From: Syntrophaceticus sp050949745
GTDB lineage: Bacteria > Bacillota > DSM-12270 > Thermacetogeniales > Thermacetogeniaceae
Length of the DNA stretch: 49,256 nt
Assembly (NCBI GenBank): GCA_050949745.1
Contig: JBMNGF010000008.1
Span: forward strand, 1 to 49,256
Reading direction: 5' to 3'
In this document: positions 33,444-40,703 of the stretch, one piece after another
Layout of the letters: each line of letters opens with the position of its first letter
How positions within the stretch are numbered: the first letter of the stretch is position 1
Translations under genes and position numbers: made by a program
Notes under the pieces: model-generated
What the model was told of the DNA's origin: nothing
Database searches by the model: none
What the model saw: only the letters and a program-made list of their open reading frames with translations

Positions 33444-34337
33444 ATGAAGATTCTTCGGGAAAAAACGCCGGAATTTTGGGAGCAGGCATGGCAGGAAGCG
33501 CATAAATACTCCCTGCATGCCAGGAAACGTCGAGAGCTAGACCAGTTGGATTACTGGAATTCCATGGCTAAATTCTTTGCCAATACAGCTAAAAAGAAGG
33601 CTGGGAAGAAGCGTCCGCAAAAGGTCTTATCCTGGCTGGAACAGGAAGGAGCCTGGAAGCCAGGGAGCAATGTGCTGGATATCGGTGCTGGGGCAGGAAA
33701 CTTTACAATCCCCATGGCAAAAAAAGCTGCACATATCACTGCATTAGAGCCAGCACCTGCTATGCTGTCAGTTTTGCAAAAAAACGTTCGTGATGAAGGG
33801 CTTAGTAATGTACAGTATCTGGACCAGGAATGGGAGATTGTTGATCCACAGCAGATGGGTCTCACTGCTAGTTTTGATCTTGTCTTCGCTTCACTCACCC
33901 CTGGCATCAGAGATGTGGAGACACTAGAAAAAATGTGCCACTGCTCCCGAGATTGGTGCTTCCTTTGTGACTTTGCAGGGTACCGTTGGTTCCCAGGGCA
34001 TGAGGAATTGTGGCGCCTTATTTTTCAGGAGAAAATGCCTTTACCTGGGCACGATATCATCTATCCCTTCAATTACCTCTATTGGTCCGGTTATATGCCA
34101 ACTCTTAAAGTTTGGATCGATGTGCGTGATCGAGAAATGTCAGTGGAAGAGGCTACAGCAAGTTTCGAAGAGTACTTTCTTTCCTATACCGATTTGACCC
34201 CTGAAATCAAAAAGACAATCAGTAATTATGTCCAAGAACATGCAGTTTCAGGGGTCTATCAGGAGATTTATCGCATTCGTTTGGGGATGATTCTTTGGCA
34301 GGTAAATGCCGGAGGGCAACAGGGGGCAGTATCATAG
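33444..34337 (+). CDS. Class I SAM-dependent methyltransferase
   Basis: A 297-residue Rossmann-fold methyltransferase. VLDIGAGAGNFTIPMAK (motif I, near residue 79), ALEPAPAML and the D-rich segment FDLVFASLTP give a standard SAM site. The N-terminal 65 residues (FWEQAWQ... and a basic stretch) and the C-terminal half are less familiar. The substrate is unknown. ATG 33444 is preferred because GGGAGG lies just upstream; an ATG at 33423 would add seven residues. It follows the SpoU gene by 27 bases, so both may be co-transcribed. Confidence 0.8.
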   Translation: MKILREKTPEFWEQAWQEAHKYSLHARKRRELDQLDYWNSMAKFFANTAKKKAGKKRPQKVLSWLEQEGAWKPGSNVLDIGAGAGNFTIPMAKKAAHITALEPAPAMLSVLQKNVRDEGLSNVQYLDQEWEIVDPQQMGLTASFDLVFASLTPGIRDVETLEKMCHCSRDWCFLCDFAGYRWFPGHEELWRLIFQEKMPLPGHDIIYPFNYLYWSGYMPTLKVWIDVRDREMSVEEATASFEEYFLSYTDLTPEIKKTISNYVQEHAVSGVYQEIYRIRLGMILWQVNAGGQQGAVS

Positions 34338-34377
34338 AAAAGCAGTTCAAACCTTTTATTTCACACTTTTGTTGCTA

Positions 34378-34406
34378 TTGTTCCGGGAGATACTCTGTGA
34401 TATAAT
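34378..34406 (+). promoter_or_regulatory. Sigma-A promoter for yqzL (and possibly pheST)
   Basis: TTGTTC (34378-34383) and TATAAT (34401-34406) with 17-base spacing. The transcript would cover the small YqzL-like gene and could continue into the T-box leader, where no clearer promoter is visible. Confidence 0.7.
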
Positions 34407-34452
34407 GCGGTCAGGATACATCCAGTCTATTTCCATAAAAGGATGTGAGGGG

Positions 34453-34545
34453 ATGTCGATCAACGCTCGTTTTTATTGGATGATTTTTAAACATACCGGT
34501 TCATTGCGAGCTTTTCTTCTTTATAGAAAGTGTCTACTTCACTAG
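34453..34545 (+). CDS. yqzL: YqzL-like mini-protein, 30 aa
   Basis: A 30-residue protein with FYWMIFKHTGSLRAFLLYRK, matching the small YqzL family of spore-forming Firmicutes (B. subtilis YqzL has the pattern FxWxxFxxTGxIxxYLLxKE). Ribosome site GAGGGG lies directly upstream of the ATG, closely spaced, and a sigma-A promoter lies 47 bases before. The function of YqzL is unknown. The usual neighbours (era/recO region) are absent, so this is an unusual location. Confidence 0.6.
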   Translation: MSINARFYWMIFKHTGSLRAFLLYRKCLLH

Positions 34546-34583
34546 CTGGATGATATATTTCAATGCAATAATAGCAACAGTTA

Positions 34584-34838
34584 TGATCGGGAGAGTAAGA
34601 AGACAAAGTCCTATCAGGGAGGCTGTATCTAAAGACTGAGAGTATGGCCAAGGGCTGTCTTACTGAAGTTCGCCCGTTAGCTGCACTTCTGAATGCCTTT
34701 TTATTTGAAAGGTTAATAGGTTGTGTCGGTTTGCCCCGTTAAGGCAAGTTTACCCTAGAGTGGGCCTGATGGCCAAAAAGGGTGGTACCGCGTGGGTATA
34801 GACCCCCCGTCCCTTAGTGAACGGGGGTTTTTATATTT
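34584..34838 (+). promoter_or_regulatory. T-box leader, tRNA-Phe responsive
   Basis: Stem I base is CGGG (34588-34591) with CCCG, and AAGAC with GTCTT; the internal loop holds AGAGTA on the 5' side and ACTGAAGTTCG on the 3' side, making TTC (34669-34671, phenylalanine) the specifier. The T-box proper AGGGTGGTACCGCG is at 34779-34792. A terminator with stem ACCCCC../..GGGGGT and TTTTT is at 34802-34838. It should sense uncharged tRNA-Phe and control pheST. Confidence 0.9.
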
Positions 34839-34868
34839 TTATGTATGTTTCAAGAAGGGGTGTATTAA

Positions 34869-35891
34869 TTGGAACAGGAAATCCAAAGGATCAAAGATAG
34901 CGCGTTAAAGGATCTCAAGGATGTGGAAAACAAAGAAGAGCTTCAAGAGCTTAGAGTGAAGTATTTGGGTAAAAAAGGCCTATTGACCAAGGTTTTGAGG
35001 GGTATGGGAAAAGTACCCGCAGAATTGCGGCCCCAGCTGGGGCAGCTGGCCAATGAAGTGCGCCAGCTATTGGAAGGGGAATTGGATAAATGGCTGACAA
35101 TGCTGCAGGAGAAGGAAAGGGAGAGAAAAATGGCCGAAGAGGCGATTGACATCACTCTTCCCGGGAGGATGGCAGCTGGCGGACATAAGCATCCCCTGAC
35201 TAAAGTTCTGCAGGAGATTAAAGATATTTTCACTGCTATAGGTTTTGAGGTGGCAGAGGGGCCTGAAGTGGAATATGATTATTATAATTTTGAGGCCTTA
35301 AACATTCCCAAGGGGCATCCTGCCCGGGATATGCAGGATTCTTTTTATATCACTGATGAGGTTTTGCTGCGCACTCATACATCTCCAGTACAAATACGTG
35401 TCTTAGAGAAACGGGTGCCAGATCTACCGGTGCGGATTATAGCACCAGGCAAAGTCTACCGCAGGGATGATGATGCCACACATTCTCCGATGTTTCATCA
35501 GGTGGAAGGTCTTCTGGTGGATGACCACTGTACATTGGGTGATCTGAAAGGAGTATTGCTGGCTTTTGTCAGGCGGATGTTCGGGCAGGATAGAGAGATC
35601 AGGCTGAGGCCGAGCTTTTTTCCGTTTACCGAGCCTAGCGCTGAGGTGGATGTTTCCTGTATCAACTGTAAGGGAGAGGGATGTCGCGTCTGTTCCGGAA
35701 CAGGTTGGTTGGAGGTCCTTGGTTGTGGGATGGTTCATCCTAAGGTTCTTGCCAATACTGGTTATGATCCGGAAGAGGTCATTGGGTTTGCTTTTGGTAT
35801 GGGTGTAGAGCGAATCGCTATGCTCAAATATGGGATCAATGACCTGCGTCTCTTTTTTGATAATGATATAAGATTTCTGCGTCAGTTTTAG
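34869..35891 (+). CDS. pheS: Phenylalanine--tRNA ligase alpha subunit
   Basis: A 340-residue alpha subunit with an N-terminal coiled coil (about 1-85) that contacts tRNA and a class II catalytic core: PRGM-like LPGRMAAGGHKHPLT, the HTSPVQIR segment, motif 2 KVYRRDDDATH...FHQVEG, and motif 3 GFAFGMGVERIAML near residue 307. A cysteine pair (CINCKGEGCRVC) near 253-264 is common in this lineage. TTG start with AAGGGG upstream. Controlled by the T-box, followed 12 bases later by pheT. Confidence 0.97.
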   Translation: MEQEIQRIKDSALKDLKDVENKEELQELRVKYLGKKGLLTKVLRGMGKVPAELRPQLGQLANEVRQLLEGELDKWLTMLQEKERERKMAEEAIDITLPGRMAAGGHKHPLTKVLQEIKDIFTAIGFEVAEGPEVEYDYYNFEALNIPKGHPARDMQDSFYITDEVLLRTHTSPVQIRVLEKRVPDLPVRIIAPGKVYRRDDDATHSPMFHQVEGLLVDDHCTLGDLKGVLLAFVRRMFGQDREIRLRPSFFPFTEPSAEVDVSCINCKGEGCRVCSGTGWLEVLGCGMVHPKVLANTGYDPEEVIGFAFGMGVERIAMLKYGINDLRLFFDNDIRFLRQF

Positions 35892-35903
35892 GAGGGGTAT
35901 AGA

Positions 35904-38312
35904 TTGCGTGTATCATATCGTTGGTTACAAGATTATGTGAAATGTGAGCTGCCAGCAGAAGAATTAGCTGAAGAATTGACTATGGTTGGCCTGGAAGTTG
36001 AAGGGGTGTTCCCTCCTGTAGAAGGGCTTGACAGGATTATTGTGGGAAAGATCCTGGAAATCAAACCTCATCCCAATGCAGAGAATCTGATGCTGTGTCG
36101 TGTGGATACTGGTTCCGATATCATCCAGCTAGTCAGTGGAGCACCCAATTTAAAAACCGGTGTTTGTGCTGCCTTGGCCCTTCCGGGGGTAATTTTGCCT
36201 GGAGGAATGGTAGAGGTTCGAGAGTTCCGTGGGGAAAGATCAGAGGGGATGCTCTGTTCAGGTGCGGAGTTAGGAACTGATCAATGGGGATATGGAGATG
36301 ACAAGGGTGTTTTACTATTAGATGGAGAGATACCTCCGGGCACAAAGTTGGAACAGGCCATTAAGCTAGATGATAAGATAATAGAAATAGAGTTAACCCC
36401 TAACCGGGGGGACTGTCAAGCTGTAATAAATATTGCTCGGGAAGTGAAAGCCATTACCGGGGCAGAGTTGCAGCTTTCTGAGCCTGTTGTTATCGAAGAG
36501 GATGGTTTGGTAGAAGATTATATTAAGGTAAGGATCGAGGCTCCGGACCTCTGCCGCCGTTTTGCTTGCCGCGTTGTGCGCAATATTAAGTTAGAACCAT
36601 CCCCGTCTTGGATGCAGCAGAGATTGTTGTCAGCAGGAATGAGGCCGATCAATAATATTGTTGATGTGACAAATTATGTGATGCTGGAGTTTGGTCAACC
36701 GCTCCATGCTTATGACTTAGATAAAATACAAGGGGCTCATATTAATGTGCGTCGTGGGCGCAGTGGCGAGAAAATGGTTTCATTGGACGGGATGACCAGA
36801 GAACTGGATCCAGAGATGCTGGTAATTGCCGATGAGGAGGAAGCTGTTGGTTTGGCTGGAGTGATGGGTGGCTTGGCCAGTGAAGTAACGGAAAAGACCC
36901 ATACGATCCTCCTGGAATCGGCCTGGTTTGAGCCTCTGAGTGTCAGGAGGACAGCCTCTCGTCTGGGATTACATTCTGAGGCTTCCAGGCGTTTTGAAAA
37001 GGGTATCAATGGAGATGGCATTATCCCAGCTTTAAATAGAGCGGCTCAACTTATTCAACAGTTAGGTGCTGGACAGGTTATAGCTGGGATTGTAGATGTT
37101 AATATAAGACCTGAAGCCGCACGTACCATAAGGCTGCGTACAGCAAGGGTAAATAAGGTGTTGGGAACAAAATTAGCCAGAGAGGAGATCAAGGAACTGC
37201 TCAAGAGATTGGATTTTCCTTGCGAACTCATCAGTGGGGATGCCATTTTGGTTACTATTCCTGCTTACAGGGTAGATATTTTGGAGGAAGTAGATCTGAT
37301 TGAAGAGGTAGCTCGACTTTATGGCTATGACCGGATAAATGCAACCTATCCAGTCGGAGTATTGATTCAAGACAATATCAGCAAGCCCGGAATCAGGGAT
37401 CAGGTGATCAATGCGGCAAGCGGTTTTGGCCTTGATGAGGTGCTTACTTATAGTTTCACAGGGGAGAGCTCTTTTGATAAGTTGAGGATTCCTCAGGAGA
37501 GCCCACTGCGCCATGTGCTCAAGATTCAAAACCCGTTGCGCTTGGAGCAGGGGGTAATGCGTACAACACTTTTGCCTGGATTGATGGAGGCGATAAATTA
37601 CAATTATAATCGTAAACTGGTCGATCTAGGGATGTTTGAGGTAGGGTCAGTGTTCCTCCCTCAGCAATCTGATCAGATCCCAGAAGAGCGCCTGCATCTT
37701 GGAATTGCTGCTTGTGGGAAGACCGATGCGGGTTGGCTGGGAACAGGTGAAGAACGGGACTATTACTATGTCAAAGGTATTTTAGAGGGTATCTTGGGGA
37801 TGCTGGGGATGGAAGAGCTTAGTTTTGAGAAATACACTGATTTTCCTGTTTTACATCCTGGTAGATCAGCAGCTATCCTTTATGGGAAAGAAGAGTTGGG
37901 TTATCTAGGGGAGCTTCATCCCCAGGTCCTGGCAAATTATGATCTCCCTCTCAGGGTAGTTGTCTGTGAGCTAGACCTGGAAAAAGTAGCCCTCTTCAGC
38001 GATCAGCAGCTTTTGTTCAAACCGATCCCCCGTTATCCTGGTATCTATAGGGATCTGGCCCTGGTGGTGCCGGCTTCTGTACCAGCTGCTCAGGTGCAAA
38101 AGATCATCTATAAAGCAGGTGGTGATCTACTTAAGGAATGCCGACTTTTTGACGTTTATCATGGTGACCAGGTGCCTGAAGGATACAGGAGTTTGGCTTA
38201 TTCCCTGCTCTATCAGTCACCTGAGTATACCCTGACAGATAAAGAGGTTGCCAGGGTTCACAATGCAATAATAGATGCACTGACAGAGGAGATTGGGGCG
38301 CATTTAAGGTGA
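35904..38312 (+). CDS. pheT: Phenylalanine--tRNA ligase beta subunit
   Basis: An 802-residue beta subunit of the alpha2-beta2 enzyme. It has the EMAP-II-like tRNA-binding domain near 40-150 (GKILEIKPHPNAENL), B3/B4 editing domain (about 200-380), B5 domain (about 400-470), and the C-terminal FDX-ACB anticodon-recognition domain (about 705-800; PRYPGIYRDLALVVP). TTG start with AGGAGGGG. Co-transcribed with pheS. Confidence 0.97.
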   Translation: MRVSYRWLQDYVKCELPAEELAEELTMVGLEVEGVFPPVEGLDRIIVGKILEIKPHPNAENLMLCRVDTGSDIIQLVSGAPNLKTGVCAALALPGVILPGGMVEVREFRGERSEGMLCSGAELGTDQWGYGDDKGVLLLDGEIPPGTKLEQAIKLDDKIIEIELTPNRGDCQAVINIAREVKAITGAELQLSEPVVIEEDGLVEDYIKVRIEAPDLCRRFACRVVRNIKLEPSPSWMQQRLLSAGMRPINNIVDVTNYVMLEFGQPLHAYDLDKIQGAHINVRRGRSGEKMVSLDGMTRELDPEMLVIADEEEAVGLAGVMGGLASEVTEKTHTILLESAWFEPLSVRRTASRLGLHSEASRRFEKGINGDGIIPALNRAAQLIQQLGAGQVIAGIVDVNIRPEAARTIRLRTARVNKVLGTKLAREEIKELLKRLDFPCELISGDAILVTIPAYRVDILEEVDLIEEVARLYGYDRINATYPVGVLIQDNISKPGIRDQVINAASGFGLDEVLTYSFTGESSFDKLRIPQESPLRHVLKIQNPLRLEQGVMRTTLLPGLMEAINYNYNRKLVDLGMFEVGSVFLPQQSDQIPEERLHLGIAACGKTDAGWLGTGEERDYYYVKGILEGILGMLGMEELSFEKYTDFPVLHPGRSAAILYGKEELGYLGELHPQVLANYDLPLRVVVCELDLEKVALFSDQQLLFKPIPRYPGIYRDLALVVPASVPAAQVQKIIYKAGGDLLKECRLFDVYHGDQVPEGYRSLAYSLLYQSPEYTLTDKEVARVHNAIIDALTEEIGAHLR

Positions 38313-38375
38313 GATAATGGCAGGATTCCTCCCTATTTTCGGAGAAACCCTATCTACAAGGGAGGGGAGTGAGTA

Positions 38376-38696
38376 ATGAACGATCTGAACATGAAATCCT
38401 CGGGAAGTGGGAGGGAAAATAAAGATCAGGGGAAAAATAAAATTACGGTGAAAATCTATGATGAAGAGTATGTTATAAAAGGCCAAGCCGATCCATCGGT
38501 GATTGAAAAGATCGCCTATTATGTGGACCGCAAGATGAGACTGGTTGGGCAGAAAAATCCGCAGCTTCCTTTGAGCAAGGTAGCTGTATTGGCAGCACTG
38601 AATATCTCTGAAGATCTGGTCAAATTGCATGAGGACTATGAGCTGCTTTCCAAACAATTAGATGAGGTAAAAAAACTAAGCGCTGATAATGAATAA
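38376..38696 (+). CDS. zapA: Cell division protein ZapA
   Basis: A 106-residue ZapA that promotes FtsZ bundling. After a polar N-terminal tail of about 22 residues the core reads ITVKIYDEEYVIKG and IEKIAYYVDRKM, followed by the helical coiled-coil LAALNISEDLVKLHEDYELL. GGGAGGGG precedes the ATG. It commonly follows pheT in this lineage. The following gap to 38870 shows no gene. Confidence 0.9.
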   Translation: MNDLNMKSSGSGRENKDQGKNKITVKIYDEEYVIKGQADPSVIEKIAYYVDRKMRLVGQKNPQLPLSKVAVLAALNISEDLVKLHEDYELLSKQLDEVKKLSADNE

Positions 38697-38870
38697 CCCT
38701 ATGGAGTGTATAGTCTGGAAGAACTGGCGAAACATTCCAGGAGTGGGTTTTGGGTACTTGGCTTTCACAGATCATTTCAATTTTCATATAGCAGGAGGTC
38801 TGACAGAAGAAAGGATGAGCATTGGAGTGGCTCATAGGAAATAATTTATGAACTTGGGGAGGAAGATTGG

Positions 38871-39821
38871 ATGAGAATAGGTGAGATCTATGACCTTGCC
38901 ATCCGTAAAGGAATTGCAACTGATCCTCGGGGTAAAGAGGGTATCAGAAGGGTATTAAATAAGCGGGAAAAGGAATATCTTGATCTGAAAGAGAGTGAGA
39001 AAAAGGACTTTGATCAGGAAACATTGAGAAATCCTTATAGTGACAGCCGGATTTTGTATGGTGATCCTAATGCTGATGTGAATGGAGTTTTAGCTGGCAT
39101 CGATATGGAAGTAGGAGAGGTTCTCCTGGCTGATCGTCTGCGGGGGAAGGGAAAGAGAATCGACCTGATCATTTCCCACCATCCTGAAGGAAAGGCTATG
39201 GCAGCCCTGCATGATGTTATGCATGTTCAGGAGGATGAACTACACCAATTGGGTGTGCCGATCAATGTGGCAGAGGGTTTGATGGCGGGAAGAATCGCTG
39301 AAGTAGAGCGACGGTTTATGCCGATCAACCACAATAGAGCGGTGGATGCAGCAGCCCTTTTAGATATACCGATGATGTGTGTGCACACACCGGCAGACAA
39401 CCTGGTACAGGATTATCTAAACCGTTATTTTGATAAAAAAGCACCTGAGACAGTGGGTGATATAGTTCAATTGTTGAAAGAAATTCCAGAATATCGGGAG
39501 GCTGTAAAGGGCAATGCTGGGCCAAAGGTTGTGGCAGGACGAGAGAAAGGCCGTGCCGGTAAGATCTTTGTGGATATGACCGGAGGAACTAGCGGAGCCA
39601 AGGAGTCCTTTGAAAAGATGGCTGCAGCAGGTGTGGGGACCATCGTGGGTATGCATATGAGTGAGCCCTACCGCAAGGAGGCTGAGAAACACCATATTAA
39701 TGTGGTGATTGCCGGGCATATAGCCAGTGATTCACTAGGGTTGAATCTCTTTTTGGATGAACTGGCACGGCGTGGTGTTGAAATTACTCCTTGTTCCGGA
39801 TTATTGCGGGTTAGCCGCTAA
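38871..39821 (+). CDS. NIF3/NGG1p-interacting-factor-3 family protein
   Basis: A 316-residue member of the NIF3 family, a dinuclear metal-binding fold of uncertain activity. The metal-binding segment ISHHPEGKA near residue 102, the MCVHTPADN segment near 168 and AGHIASDSLGLN near 280 agree with the family. Ribosome site GGGGAGG. Often near U32 peptidase and mutS2 in Clostridia, but no definite function is known. The end overlaps an upstream extension of crcB only if a longer start were used. Confidence 0.85.
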   Translation: MRIGEIYDLAIRKGIATDPRGKEGIRRVLNKREKEYLDLKESEKKDFDQETLRNPYSDSRILYGDPNADVNGVLAGIDMEVGEVLLADRLRGKGKRIDLIISHHPEGKAMAALHDVMHVQEDELHQLGVPINVAEGLMAGRIAEVERRFMPINHNRAVDAAALLDIPMMCVHTPADNLVQDYLNRYFDKKAPETVGDIVQLLKEIPEYREAVKGNAGPKVVAGREKGRAGKIFVDMTGGTSGAKESFEKMAAAGVGTIVGMHMSEPYRKEAEKHHINVVIAGHIASDSLGLNLFLDELARRGVEITPCSGLLRVSR

Positions 39822-39837
39822 AGCAGTGTTGAAATAT

Positions 39838-40257
39838 ATGGACAAAGATTTTACTCTGGTGGGTCTGGGTGGCTTCTGGGGCGCTCTGGCCCGCTATGGA
39901 GTAAATACCGCTTTAGAAGCAGGTTATCTCCCTTGGGGTACTTTCTTGGCTAATGTTACAGGAAGCCTTTTGCTCGGTTTTGTTCAGGTATTAGCTATGA
40001 AGGGGATCGGCCTTGGACCCCGTTTCCGGTTAGTGGCTGGTGTTGGCTTCTGTGGGGCCTATACCACGTTCTCTACCTTTACGATGGAAGGCCTCGAGTT
40101 ATTGTATAATTCTCAGCTGGTGAAAGCAGCCTGCTATATATTTGGAACTGCTGCCTGCTGTCTGTTTTCTGTTATTGCCGGGATGGCTTTAGGCAACCTT
40201 CTATCTACCCAACTGCAAAAAAGAGAAAATGGGCAGCTTGGAGCGAAAAAGGAGTGA
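39838..40257 (+). CDS. crcB: Fluoride channel CrcB/Fluc, copy 1
   Basis: A 139-residue four-helix membrane protein that exports fluoride. The GGFWGALARYG, LANVTGSLLLGF and GVGFCGAYTTFSTFTMEG segments contain the conserved asparagine, Phe-box and TTFST break. The start is uncertain: ATG 39838 or the in-frame GTG 39826, neither with a strong ribosome site. It is followed by a second crcB six bases later; the pair likely forms a heterodimer. Confidence 0.9.
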   Translation: MDKDFTLVGLGGFWGALARYGVNTALEAGYLPWGTFLANVTGSLLLGFVQVLAMKGIGLGPRFRLVAGVGFCGAYTTFSTFTMEGLELLYNSQLVKAACYIFGTAACCLFSVIAGMALGNLLSTQLQKRENGQLGAKKE

Positions 40258-40263
40258 TGGCCT

Positions 40264-40635
40264 GTGCTTTTAATTGGCATAGGGATAGGCGGTTTTTGCG
40301 GAGCTGTGGCACGTTACTATCTGGGAGCTCAAGTTACGGCCAGATGGAATAATAAATTTCCTTTAGGAACCTATCTGATCAATATTACAGGTGCCTTTAT
40401 TCTTTGTTTCCTCTTAGGTTTGAGCCATCAGGGCCAGGTTTTGTCACCTGTTTTAAATGCGGTAATTGCAACAGGCTTTTTAGGGGCATTCACAACATTT
40501 TCAACCTATTCTCTGGAGAGTGTACAGCTTTTTGAAAAGGGAAGGTGGGTAACAGCTCTGAGCTATTTCTGTTGCACTATTTTTTCTGGTTTATTAACAG
40601 GATGGCTAGGGTATCTGGTGGGGATAACTATTTAA
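40264..40635 (+). CDS. crcB: Fluoride channel CrcB/Fluc, copy 2
   Basis: A 123-residue CrcB with GGFCGAVARYYLG, LINITGAFIL and GFLGAFTTFSTYSLE. GTG 40264 has AAAAAGGAG upstream. Paired crcB genes are known in Firmicutes to encode the two halves of a heterodimeric Fluc channel. No fluoride riboswitch was seen upstream of the pair. Confidence 0.92.
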   Translation: MLLIGIGIGGFCGAVARYYLGAQVTARWNNKFPLGTYLINITGAFILCFLLGLSHQGQVLSPVLNAVIATGFLGAFTTFSTYSLESVQLFEKGRWVTALSYFCCTIFSGLLTGWLGYLVGITI

Positions 40636-40703
40636 TAGGATTTCGATGCAGTATATGGGATGTGTGATCTAATATTTGTAACGATATGATGGAATGATGG
40701 GGG

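Noticed and set aside
39700..39840. Possible fluoride riboswitch upstream of crcB
   Set aside because: The region is the coding end of the NIF3-family gene and no fluoride aptamer pattern could be found.
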